Shown in pieces: positions 54,569 through 63,077 of a stretch of DNA of 64,000 bases. Positions within the stretch are counted from its first letter, which is position 1, and each line of letters begins with the position of its first letter. This DNA is from CAYYNQ01 sp964473105 (GTDB lineage: Bacteria > Sumerlaeota > Sumerlaeia > MVZB01), in assembly GCA_964473105.1 (NCBI GenBank), contig CAYYNQ010000042.1, positions 1 to 64,000 of the forward strand. The letters run 5' to 3'. Both the position numbers and the translations under genes were made by a program. Under the pieces are notes generated by a model. The model was not told the origin of the DNA, did not search any database, and saw nothing but the letters and a program-made list of their open reading frames with translations.

Positions 54569-56647
54569 ATGTACAAAAACACCCATATCACGGTTATCAT
54601 CCCTACGTTGGATGAAGAACTATCGATCGGGAAAGTCATCGTGGAGATTCCAACATGGGTGGACCGCGTGATCGTCGCCGACAACGGATCCGGTGACCGG
54701 AGCGTGGAAATCGCACGCATGCTAGGCGCCGAGGTTGTTCATGCACGTGAGCGTGGTTATGGGTCCGCCTGCAAGACCGGGATGGCATTCATGCCACGCA
54801 CCGACATCATTGTATTCCTTGACGCCGATTACAGCGATGATGCCACCAAGATGGATCAGCTGGTTCAGCCGATTATTGAAAATCGGACCGACATTGTCTT
54901 GGGATCCCGTGTCCTTGGCTATCCTGAACCTGGTAGTTTGACTCTTCTGCAACGCTGGGGCAACTGGTTGGCTACAAGACTTATTTTTTTGTTTTGGAAT
55001 GTGCATTATACAGATCTCGGGCCATTTCGTGCCATTCGTTACCAAACACTTATGCAATTGGGGATGACCGATGAGGACTACGGGTGGACTGTCGAACTTC
55101 AGATCAAGGCCGCAAGGCAACGGGTTCGCTGTATGGAATTGCCGGTTGCATATCGCAGACGAATTGGCAGGTCAAAGATATCCGGTTCAGTTGGCAAGGC
55201 TGTTGCGGCAGGTTTGAAAATTATTTGGTTAATCATGTGCGAGACTGTCCGATCATTGATACCACACAGAAATCATCAGAATCTGATCCTTCTATTCACG
55301 CGTTTACCTGAACCCGGCATATCAAAAACAAGGCTGATTCCTGCGCTGGGTTTACAGGGTGCGGCATGTTTACACAAAGATATGATGACAAGAACCCTAC
55401 GCATGGTTGAAAAATACTGTACTCTCAATCATGTTGCTTTTGAGGTCAGACTTGCAGGTGCTGATGATGACACGGAACATAGGTATTTCAGGGATGATAA
55501 TTTCAAGACCCTGCCTCAGGGTCCAGGAAATCTCGGTTTCAGGTTACGAAAGGCTTTCAATGACGCTTTCGACGAAGGTTATATTCGGGTTCTTGCCATC
55601 GGCACAGACACTCCCGCACTCGAAGCTCAACATTTTGACCAGGCTTTCAGGGCCCTCGAGCGGAAAGATGCTGTTATTGGCCCTGTTGAGGACGGCGGTT
55701 ATTATCTCATTGGCAGCTCAAGAAGATGTCCGACAATTTTTGATCATATTGACTGGGGAACCGGAGAGGTACATAACCAAACCATCAGGCAATTCCAGTT
55801 GCTTGGTCTAACATGGCAGGCACTTGAAAGTCTCCATGATATTGATCATCCAGAAGATTTGCCTATCTGGACCGCCGTGACCGGCCAGAAAATATTTTCC
55901 GATCAACAAAACAAATCGACTTTAGCATTAAAGGCCGTGGACCAACGTGATATTTCCGTTATCATCCCGGCCCTCAATGAAGAGTCGGTAATCGGTGAAA
56001 CAATCCAAGCCGTATGTGGTGCCGGGTTACTCGAAGTGATCGTCGTTGATGGGTCCAGTTCGGACAGTACTGTTTCCGTGGCCTTATCCGGTGGTGCCAG
56101 AGTTATCCGTGCACCACGTGGTCGTGCCCTGCAAATGAATCGGGGAGGCGTTATGGCACGTGGGGATTATCTGTTGTTTCTGCATGCCGATACACTGCCT
56201 CCGGATGGTTATGCAAGAACGATCAGGGAAACATTGGATCACGAGAATATTTGTGCCGGTGCGTTCAAGTTCTCAATCAATAGACGAGGGCTACGGTATC
56301 GCCTGATCGAGATTGTGACCCACTGGCGTGCAAAATATTTTCAGATTCCCTACGGTGATCAAGGGTTGTTCATGACTCGCAGTATGTTTGAGCGATCCGG
56401 CGGTTTTCCAGAAATATCTTTTATGGATGACCTGAAATTCATCAGAGAACTTCGGCGGTTTGGAAATATAAAAATCGCATCGACGCCCGCTAAGACTTCT
56501 CCCCGTCGATGGGTCAACTTAGGGACATTTCGGACAACCCTTATCAATCAGGTTATCCTCATAGGCCATATCCTGGGGGTAAAACCTGAAAAGCTGAAAA
56601 TGATCTACGGGAAACGCCCTGGGACGCGGGACGGTAAATCAAATTGA
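54569..56647 (+). CDS. Three-domain fusion: GT2 glycosyltransferase, TIGR04282-like, TIGR04283-like transferases
   Basis: 692 residues. Domain 1 (about 1-230) is a DPM1-like GT2 (ITVIIPTLDEE, VADNGSGDRS, FLDADYSDD, YRRRIGRSKISG). Domain 2 (about 235-440) matches DUF2064/TIGR04282 (LLFTRLPEPGISKTRLIPAL, IGTDTPALEAQHF, GPVEDGGYYLIG). Domain 3 (about 450-692) matches TIGR04283 (SVIIPALNEES, VVDGSSSDSTV, RGRALQMNRG, LFLHADTLPP, FQIPYGDQGLFM). Families 2 and 3 are usually separate neighbours and are annotated as arsenosugar-biosynthesis transferases near ArsS/ArsM. No ars genes occur in this window. The protein is cytosolic. Substrates are not shown by sequence alone. Confidence 0.85.
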   Translation: MYKNTHITVIIPTLDEELSIGKVIVEIPTWVDRVIVADNGSGDRSVEIARMLGAEVVHARERGYGSACKTGMAFMPRTDIIVFLDADYSDDATKMDQLVQPIIENRTDIVLGSRVLGYPEPGSLTLLQRWGNWLATRLIFLFWNVHYTDLGPFRAIRYQTLMQLGMTDEDYGWTVELQIKAARQRVRCMELPVAYRRRIGRSKISGSVGKAVAAGLKIIWLIMCETVRSLIPHRNHQNLILLFTRLPEPGISKTRLIPALGLQGAACLHKDMMTRTLRMVEKYCTLNHVAFEVRLAGADDDTEHRYFRDDNFKTLPQGPGNLGFRLRKAFNDAFDEGYIRVLAIGTDTPALEAQHFDQAFRALERKDAVIGPVEDGGYYLIGSSRRCPTIFDHIDWGTGEVHNQTIRQFQLLGLTWQALESLHDIDHPEDLPIWTAVTGQKIFSDQQNKSTLALKAVDQRDISVIIPALNEESVIGETIQAVCGAGLLEVIVVDGSSSDSTVSVALSGGARVIRAPRGRALQMNRGGVMARGDYLLFLHADTLPPDGYARTIRETLDHENICAGAFKFSINRRGLRYRLIEIVTHWRAKYFQIPYGDQGLFMTRSMFERSGGFPEISFMDDLKFIRELRRFGNIKIASTPAKTSPRRWVNLGTFRTTLINQVILIGHILGVKPEKLKMIYGKRPGTRDGKSN

Positions 56648-56676
56648 CCGGCCTGCGGCCAGCATTTTTTTTATAA
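56648..56676. terminator. Possible terminator between transferase fusion and pyrF
   Basis: GGCC-TGC-GGCC at 56650-56660 followed by AGCATTTTTTTTAT lies between the convergent ends of the two genes. The stem is only four pairs but the T-run (56665-56672) is strong on the plus strand. Confidence 0.45.
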
Positions 56677-56684
56677 ATAAAATA

Positions 56685-57548
56685 CTATATTGGAATGTCG
56701 GAAGTATTTTTTGTATCCCACTGCTTTTCGCGTGCATACTGGATTTGATCTGCATAGTAGCGGGATGCAATCCTAGCCTGCCGGCTAAAGTCCTTGTCTG
56801 TCGTCGCATAAATGATCGATCTTGATACATTCAGAAGGACATGATGCAGTGGAAGTTTCGCCGTTATGGACATTAGGCCGTCCAAATCCCCGCCTTGTGC
56901 CCCCAATCCGGGAATTAGCATTGGAATATCTGGAGCAACAGCAAGAATTGAGCTGAGAAACTGTGGTTTTGTCGCGCCGACAACTATTCCAATATTACCA
57001 TGCTTGTTCCATATCTTGGCTTTACGTGCGACCTTCAAGTAAAAATCCTGATCCAACTGAAAATCCCTGCAACCCTTGTTGGATGTTAGAACCAAAATAT
57101 AGATTCCCCGGTTGCAGTATTCAAGGAACGGCTCGATTGAATCATGGCCCATGTATGGATTAACTGTAATGGCATCTGCTTTGAGTCCATCAAAAAGAGA
57201 TTGTGCATAATGCTTACCTGTTGAATCAATATCACTCCTTTTTGCATCAATAATGACAGGCACCTCTGATGGGATAATCTCGAGAACCTGTTTTAACACA
57301 TGCCATCCCTCAACACCGAGAGATTCAAAAAATGCGATATTTGGCTTAAAGGCACATGCGTTGTCGGCTGTTGCTTCGACAATCTCGGCACAGAAACGAA
57401 ATATTGCTTCAGGACCCTCACCAAGGTGTTTGGGTATCCGTTTGGGATCTGGATCCAACCCAATACACAAGCTCCCTCCGAGGGTTTTGCACCGTTGTGC
57501 AAGATTGTCGAAAAATATCGACTGATGTTTGTTGTTGTGTTCTTCCAT
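56685..57548 (-). CDS. pyrF: Orotidine 5'-phosphate decarboxylase (PyrF type 2)
   Basis: 287 residues from the ATG at 57548 (MEEHNNKHQ); five codons further up are open. The opening SLCIGLDPDPKRIP, FKPNIAFFES, the catalytic VIIDAKRSDI with Lys and Asp, and MLIPGLGAQGGD match the longer PyrF subfamily (about 270-290 residues) found outside E. coli. It decarboxylates OMP to UMP in pyrimidine synthesis. It is convergent with the transferase fusion, and its 5' side faces the AT-rich gene-free block. No other pyr gene is near. Confidence 0.95.
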   Translation of the reverse strand: MEEHNNKHQSIFFDNLAQRCKTLGGSLCIGLDPDPKRIPKHLGEGPEAIFRFCAEIVEATADNACAFKPNIAFFESLGVEGWHVLKQVLEIIPSEVPVIIDAKRSDIDSTGKHYAQSLFDGLKADAITVNPYMGHDSIEPFLEYCNRGIYILVLTSNKGCRDFQLDQDFYLKVARKAKIWNKHGNIGIVVGATKPQFLSSILAVAPDIPMLIPGLGAQGGDLDGLMSITAKLPLHHVLLNVSRSIIYATTDKDFSRQARIASRYYADQIQYAREKQWDTKNTSDIPI

Positions 57549-57699
57549 ATTATCTGGAAACAAGTTTCGGTATTCTGATCAAAATACCTCTTATTGACAA
57601 GAATCAAGTTTGGGGCATCCATTGGTTCGATTCCATGTTGATCAACGACCCAAAAAAACACAAAAGCGAAACAATTCGACTGTCAACCGCCCAGAAGTA

Positions 57700-58210
57700 A
57701 AAGGTTTGGTTGGAAGACAAAATCACCGATTGTGGATAATACTTTCACTTAAACCTTTTCATCGATCACAAAACATCTGGATTCCCTTCTAATAAGAGGG
57801 TGTTTCATGTTTTCCACAAGTTATTAACATGTTGTGGAAAACAACAAATCAAGCACCTTGTAATCAACCTAGGATATTTATATTTAATATTGAATTAATT
57901 TGGTTTATATATTTAATAACTTTTTTTGAGATGCAATAAAAAGACAATCCTAACCATGTGAATAGTAGCAAATCAAAACAAAATGATCTTTATGGCGCAA
58001 TATCGCTTGGTTTATTGCCTGAGGGGGGTGTTTTTTATATTTTATATTCACAAGAGACCCACATGACCTGGATTTTATGGGATTGTAAAAGTCTTATTCA
58101 ATAACTGTTCGGCAAGGTATGTGGATATAATCATGAGTTAACAACAAAGTGTTTCAAGCACTTACATTTGATTTTTATAGGTTAATCTTCATATCCACAA
58201 ATTCCACAGT
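57700..58210. other. Candidate chromosomal replication origin (oriC)
   Basis: This lies inside a 979-base gene-free, strongly AT-rich block (57549-58527). DnaA-like boxes: perfect TTATCCACA on the minus strand at 57731-57739; TTTTCCACA at 57810-57818 and inverted at 57833-57841; ATATTCACA at 58044-58052; ATATCCACA inverted at 58120-58128 and direct at 58191-58199; AATTCCACA at 58200-58208. Between them 57870-57930 is almost pure A/T, a likely unwinding element. dnaB follows 2.5 kb away and parAB-parS lies 20 kb away. dnaA itself is not in the window. Confidence 0.6.
57808..57843. promoter_or_regulatory. 12-bp inverted repeat of two DnaA-like boxes
   Basis: TGTTTTCCACAA (57808-57819), a 12-base spacer, then its exact complement TTGTGGAAAACA (57832-57843). 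The arms embed two TTTTCCACA boxes facing each other, one mismatch from the DnaA consensus TTATCCACA. Confidence 0.7.
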
Positions 58211-58527
58211 ATGATGATGATTATGATAGAATATATAATATGTCATGTGAGTGTAACCAGATAATACTTTTTTCGTATCTCCGTGTTGCACATCAATTAC
58301 GAGCAACACCTCAAATCCAATTCGAATTATTTTAAGTCCATTGATACTTTTGATATTTCAATGACCCTGATGTCTGTCCGAACCGACACTGAATGGTTTG
58401 TGCCATATGGTCTTGCACAAAACAAAAATCTGGTATAGCATGCCAAGCAGAATGGGCAGCTGTAAAATGATGGAAATCTTCTCTATAATAAGAATCCTAA
58501 TTCGTGGGCGGGAATACCCGAAAAACC

Positions 58528-59070
58528 ATGGATAAGGAATCACTGCTGTCCATTGGACGACCCCAGAAAATCTGCCTCAATTGTAAAAACCCTATTGATG
58601 TCATCGAGAGGCATCCCAGTACACTTCGGAAAAATCCGGAAGGGATGGGTATTGAACGTCAGGATTATTGCCCTGATTGTTGGAAGCATTTGAAGGATGA
58701 TATTTATGAGTCCTTCTGGATTACAAAGCGTGATCCTTTGAGCCGGAAGATACCCAAGATGTCGCGCCGTGAAAGGAGTACGGCGATTCGGGCATTATTT
58801 GAGTCAGTCTGGGAACGACGTGAGTCAGGTGATATGGACGGACACTTGTTTTTACTAGCCCATTTACTGATGAAATGGGGTGGCCTGAAATGGAAAAAAA
58901 ACCAGACGGATGAAGGCGGTCAGGAGTATGTTTTTTTTGAGGATCCAGCGTCTGGGGATGTCATTGAAATTAAGTCTATTGAGGTCCAGGATGAACGTAT
59001 CCTTTCTATACGGTCTGAAATAGAAAGCTTTTTACAGGAATTCTCCCCCGAATCCGAAGCTGTCCTTTAA
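58528..59070 (+). CDS. Zinc-ribbon protein of unknown function
   Basis: 180 residues from the ATG at 58528; a GTG eight codons upstream is less likely. A CxxC at about 17-20 (ICLNCKNPID) and another at about 49-52 (YCPDCWKHL) form a probable zinc ribbon. A charged helical segment follows (RERSTAIRALFESVWERRES), then a beta segment with YVFFEDPASGDVIEIKSIEV. No family is recognised. The GT4 gene starts 10 bases after its stop, so the pair is probably cotranscribed. It is the first gene after the candidate oriC. Confidence 0.65.
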   Translation: MDKESLLSIGRPQKICLNCKNPIDVIERHPSTLRKNPEGMGIERQDYCPDCWKHLKDDIYESFWITKRDPLSRKIPKMSRRERSTAIRALFESVWERRESGDMDGHLFLLAHLLMKWGGLKWKKNQTDEGGQEYVFFEDPASGDVIEIKSIEVQDERILSIRSEIESFLQEFSPESEAVL

Positions 59071-59080
59071 TTCCGCAACC

Positions 59081-60286
59081 ATGCAGAAACCATCCATATT
59101 GCAGCTTTGCGCTGTTGATTTCTCGGCATGGAATTTTTTAATGCCACTTATGGAGGCCCAGCGTCGCGCAGGGTTCGAAGTCAGTGTCGCTTGCTCGGGA
59201 AATCAGTATTCTGAAATGATTTGTAATTCCGGGTTCAAGTTATATCCCATTCCGTTTAAAAGAAGTTATAATTTATTCGCGCATTATACAGCATACCGTC
59301 ACTTAAGAAGATTGTTCACAAGCGAAAAATTTACAATTGTTCATACTCACACACCCATTGCATCCATTATAGGGCGTTACGCTGCACAGAGGAGCAAGGT
59401 ACCGGTGATCCTTTATACCGCTCACGGGTTTTATTTCCATGACGACATGAAACCCTGGATGAAGATATTTCATGTCATCATGGAACGTAGGGCACAAAAA
59501 AATTGTGATTTCCTGTTTACCCAGAGTCGTGAGGATTACCAATCAGCCATCACAAACAATATTGCCCCCAAAGGGTGTATCCAGGCGATTGGCAATGGTG
59601 TAAACCTGAATAAATTTCATCCTTTGGTCAAATATTCTGACAACCAGAAATCTTTGAGAAACGAGGTTGGATTGAGGCCCGATATAGGTCCCATTATCAT
59701 TTTGATCGGGAGACTTGTCAGGGAAAAGGGTTACCATGAATTCTTCCGGGCATTTGCCTCAATTTCAGTCAACTATCCAAAGGCGCACGCGGTTGTGGTT
59801 GGTATGGCCTTGCCTAGTGATCACGATGCTTGTGCCACAGATATCCATTGTTTAGTTGAGAAATTGAATATCCAGGACAGGATATCATTTTTGGGGATGA
59901 GGCAGGATGTACACCGGTTAATGGCTCTGGGTGATATCTATTGTTTACCGTCATGGAGGGAGGGTATGCCGCGGTCAATCATTGAGGCCATGGCGACTGG
60001 AATACCTGTTATTGCGACAGATATCCGAGGAAGTCGTGAATTGGTGGTGCATGGTGTGACCGGTTTACTGTCTCCCGTCCGTGATCATAATAAACTGGTA
60101 GCATCCATGGATATCCTTATGCGTGATGTTGAAATGAGGAAGAGGATGGGGGAAGCCGGAAGAAGGCGCGCGGTGGAATATTATGATGAAAGAATTGTCA
60201 TCAAAGAACAGTTGGATCGCATGAAAGTAATACTTGCTGAGAAGGGGATCAGGTGGCCTAGGATCGATCATGATAACAAATTGTAG
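59081..60286 (+). CDS. Family 4 glycosyltransferase (GT-B)
   Basis: 401 residues. The N-terminal acceptor lobe includes IVHTHTPIASIIGRYAAQ and YTAHGFYFHD. The C-terminal donor lobe includes IGRLVREKGYHEFFRAFA and the E-x7-E element EGMPRSIIEAMATGIPVIAT with GSRELV. It would transfer a sugar from a nucleotide donor in polysaccharide or glycolipid synthesis. WbpA/CapM-like capsule or O-antigen transferases are the closest pattern. No membrane segment. The acceptor is not identifiable, and it shares a unit with the zinc-ribbon gene. Confidence 0.9.
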   Translation: MQKPSILQLCAVDFSAWNFLMPLMEAQRRAGFEVSVACSGNQYSEMICNSGFKLYPIPFKRSYNLFAHYTAYRHLRRLFTSEKFTIVHTHTPIASIIGRYAAQRSKVPVILYTAHGFYFHDDMKPWMKIFHVIMERRAQKNCDFLFTQSREDYQSAITNNIAPKGCIQAIGNGVNLNKFHPLVKYSDNQKSLRNEVGLRPDIGPIIILIGRLVREKGYHEFFRAFASISVNYPKAHAVVVGMALPSDHDACATDIHCLVEKLNIQDRISFLGMRQDVHRLMALGDIYCLPSWREGMPRSIIEAMATGIPVIATDIRGSRELVVHGVTGLLSPVRDHNKLVASMDILMRDVEMRKRMGEAGRRRAVEYYDERIVIKEQLDRMKVILAEKGIRWPRIDHDNKL

Positions 60287-60671
60287 CGGATATGGAGGGG
60301 GAGTCATTGTGATAGATCACTGATTATCAAGCAGGATAAACATGAAGATATGCTGGTTTATGGCTTGCTTTCCCAATGAATTATTTTCCAATTGATGAAA
60401 AATAAAATCTCTCGTTTCCCAACACAAGAATCTTCTTGGTAATTATGTGAAAACCCATAAAAATGAGAATGTCTAAAAGTGTACCCACAGGTTCATGTTA
60501 GTTGTGAATTCAATGTGTAAAAATATCAATATCCCCGATAACAAAGGTCCATATGCATTTTGGACGGCATCGGTGGTGTCAGTATTTCATGATTGAAAAC
60601 TATTTGTAGGATCAGGTAATCTCGACCAATAGACATCCTGCATAAATTATGATCTTTTTGTGTGGGCCCCT
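60287..60671. other. Intergenic spacer before dnaB
   Basis: 385 bases, AT-rich, with no ORF or RNA recognised. No DnaA consensus box was found here, in contrast to the block before 58.5 kb. The dnaB promoter is expected in this stretch. Confidence 0.5.
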
Positions 60672-62132
60672 ATGCATAAAAAACAACCGGATCCATGCCC
60701 TATGTCGGAAAGTATACCAACACCCGTTGCCGTCAAAATGCCACAGAACCTTGAAGCGGAACGAGCGCTGCTTGGCAGTTTGATCATGGACAACCGTCTT
60801 GTTGAAGTTGTCCTTGATGTCTTTCCGGGAAGCACAGTTCAACAGGCGATGTCGAGGCAGAAGTTGAAACATGGCCTGCCGGAAGTGGAACCGGTTTTTT
60901 TTAGCGCCTCACACCAGATTATCTTTGGTGCAGTGTGCCGGATTTATGAGGTACACGGTGAAATCACATTGGTCACATTATCAGAAGAACTCATGCAGTG
61001 TGGTCAGCTAGATTCGGTCGGTGGTGCCTCTTACTTGGCGGAACTGTTGGATGATATCTTTGCGTTGGAACAGGTCAATGATCTAGCGGTCATTGTACTC
61101 GAGAAATGGCGACTGCGTTCCCTGATCAGGGCATCCCTGAAGATTGCAAATGAAGCATCTGGTTCGGATAAACCAACAGAAGAGCTCATTGGCGAGGCCG
61201 AGAAAAGCATCTTTAACATATCCCTGAACAGTCAGGATACAGGATTCAATCAGGTCCGCAAACCCATGATGGACCTGCTTACGGAGATTGAGCAGCGTTC
61301 CAAGAAGGGTAATGATCTACCGGGCATCGAGACGGGTTTCAAGGGATTTGACGCGAAGACCGGGGGTTTGCGTGATGGTGAAATGACCGTTATCGCGGCA
61401 CGACCCTCCATGGGGAAATCAGCGTTCGTATTGAATATCGCGTCATATGTTGCACTTCGCCAGAAACGTCCTGTTGGGATATTTTCACTGGAAATGTCGG
61501 AAAAATCATTGCTCACACGCCTAGTATGCACGGAATCAGGTGTTTCCATGTCCCGTGTCAACCACGGAAAATCACTGAGGCGTGATGAAATCGAGGCGTT
61601 GAGTGAAGCTTCATCCAGAATTTATGATGCACCGTTGCACATTGATGACTCGACTAGCCTCTCAATATTTGAAATGCAAACCCGTGCACGTCGATTGAAG
61701 GGCCAATGCCCGGATCTTGCCCTCCTGATCGTGGATTATATGCAACTGATGCGTGGTGGAGGATCTCGTTATGACAGCCGCCAGCAGGAGGTCAGTGAAA
61801 TATCCCGGTCCATCAAAGGTATAGCCGGCGAGTTGGATATTCCGGTAATAGCACTCAGTCAACTCAGCCGTCAGGTTGAACAGCGTCGTGGGAAGAACGA
61901 GAAACTTCCAAGGCTAAGCGATCTTCGAGAATCCGGTGCCATTGAACAGGATGCAGATATTGTTGCATTCATCCACCGCGAGCAGACACCGGAACAAATC
62001 ACCGGGGGGCAGCATGAACAAGTTGAGGAAGCCATCCTTTCAATTGCCAAGCAGCGGAATGGTGAAACCGGGATCATCAATCTTCTTTTCCGTGGGCATA
62101 TTACACTGTTTGTCGATCCCGCCCGGGGATGA
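60672..62132 (+). CDS. dnaB: Replicative DNA helicase DnaB
   Basis: About 486 residues if started at the ATG at 60672; an upstream GTG (60660) and a later ATG (60702) are alternatives. The N-terminal domain (PQNLEAERALLGSLIMDNRL) carries an insertion of about 20 residues after VVLDVFPGS compared with the usual family. The RecA-like core has Walker A ARPSMGKS and Walker B LLIVDYMQLM. The arginine-finger region LSDLRESGAIEQDADIV and the last FIHREQ segment are present. It unwinds DNA at the fork. It lies 2.5 kb from the candidate oriC. Confidence 0.96.
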   Translation: MHKKQPDPCPMSESIPTPVAVKMPQNLEAERALLGSLIMDNRLVEVVLDVFPGSTVQQAMSRQKLKHGLPEVEPVFFSASHQIIFGAVCRIYEVHGEITLVTLSEELMQCGQLDSVGGASYLAELLDDIFALEQVNDLAVIVLEKWRLRSLIRASLKIANEASGSDKPTEELIGEAEKSIFNISLNSQDTGFNQVRKPMMDLLTEIEQRSKKGNDLPGIETGFKGFDAKTGGLRDGEMTVIAARPSMGKSAFVLNIASYVALRQKRPVGIFSLEMSEKSLLTRLVCTESGVSMSRVNHGKSLRRDEIEALSEASSRIYDAPLHIDDSTSLSIFEMQTRARRLKGQCPDLALLIVDYMQLMRGGGSRYDSRQQEVSEISRSIKGIAGELDIPVIALSQLSRQVEQRRGKNEKLPRLSDLRESGAIEQDADIVAFIHREQTPEQITGGQHEQVEEAILSIAKQRNGETGIINLLFRGHITLFVDPARG

Positions 62133-62261
62133 TCCTTCCCTGGAATCCGTATTGGGGATATCATTCTTTGGCACCATATCTTAAACCACTTTCAGTAACA
62201 ATGGATTCACCCCGGATTTATGAACATAATTCATGGGCGACCGTTCAGGGTCATGATCAGG

Positions 62262-62279
62262 CTTTCTGTCGACAGAAAG
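62262..62279. promoter_or_regulatory. 18-bp perfect palindrome abutting pdxH start
   Basis: CTTTCTGTCGACAGAAAG is a perfect palindrome ending two bases before the ATG at 62281. Its right arm supplies the AAAGG that could serve as ribosome site. As DNA it resembles an operator for a dimeric regulator. In RNA, folding could hide the ribosome site. Confidence 0.6.
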
Positions 62280-62280
62280 G

Positions 62281-62934
62281 ATGAGCCAGTCAACCATGCC
62301 GGATGACCGACAAAACAAGGATGCCCCCAGATCGGATCTCAGGCGATGTGACCTTGACCCTGACCCGTTAAACCAATTCCGATTTTGGTTCGGAGAAGCC
62401 CGAGTCCATGAACCGAACTTGCCGGAAGCCATGGTGCTGGTAACCATAGGCAGCGGGGGTTACCCGCAATCTCGGGTGGTGCTTCTCAAAGGTTATGATG
62501 AACGTGGATTTGAATTTTATACTAACTATAAAAGCCACAAGGCTGTTGAACTGGGAATCACCCCCGCAGCATCCCTGTTGTTCCATTGGAAGGAATTGCA
62601 GCGTCAGGTCAGGATACAGGGTCCGGCGGAAAAAATATCGGCCGAGGAGACGCGTCAATACTTCCAGACACGTCCCCGAGGCAGCCAGCTTGGTACATGG
62701 GCTTCTCATCAGAGTCGTGTAATCAACAACCGAGATGAACTTGAGGCGGCATTGCGCAGTTATGAACACCGGTATCACGGTCGACCGGTTCCCACCCCAC
62801 CCTTCTGGGGTGGTTATAGAGTCAGGCTTGAAACCGTGGAATTCTGGCAGGGAAGACAAAACCGTCTGCACGACCGGTTCTTCTATCGCCGGGATGCAAG
62901 ACAGGGATGGATAATCGAGAGACTGGCCCCGTAA
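62281..62934 (+). CDS. pdxH: Pyridoxamine 5'-phosphate oxidase
   Basis: 217 residues from the ATG at 62281; a second ATG at 62296 may be the true start because of better spacing from AAGG. FMN- and substrate-binding segments are SRVVLLKGYDERGFEFYTNY, RQVRIQGPAEKIS, GTWASHQSRVI and the C-terminal RLHDRFFYRR. It oxidises pyridoxine or pyridoxamine phosphate to pyridoxal phosphate. The length matches the usual 210-220. A palindrome abuts the start codon. Confidence 0.95.
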   Translation: MSQSTMPDDRQNKDAPRSDLRRCDLDPDPLNQFRFWFGEARVHEPNLPEAMVLVTIGSGGYPQSRVVLLKGYDERGFEFYTNYKSHKAVELGITPAASLLFHWKELQRQVRIQGPAEKISAEETRQYFQTRPRGSQLGTWASHQSRVINNRDELEAALRSYEHRYHGRPVPTPPFWGGYRVRLETVEFWQGRQNRLHDRFFYRRDARQGWIIERLAP

Positions 62935-63077
62935 CTGGTGCGGTTAAATTTAGTATACGCCAAAGACCTCTTACCGAGTTCCGAAGAGTTCCAAAACTGG
63001 ACTGATCCATGTCGTTGATATTCTCGCATAATGTATTGTTATGGCCCAGCCAGTCTATAGGGCTTATTTCAGGTTGA

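Noticed and set aside
57549..58527. Integration site or mobile-element remnant in the AT-rich block
   Set aside because: No terminal repeats, transposase fragments or tRNA end were found; DnaA-like boxes explain the structure better.
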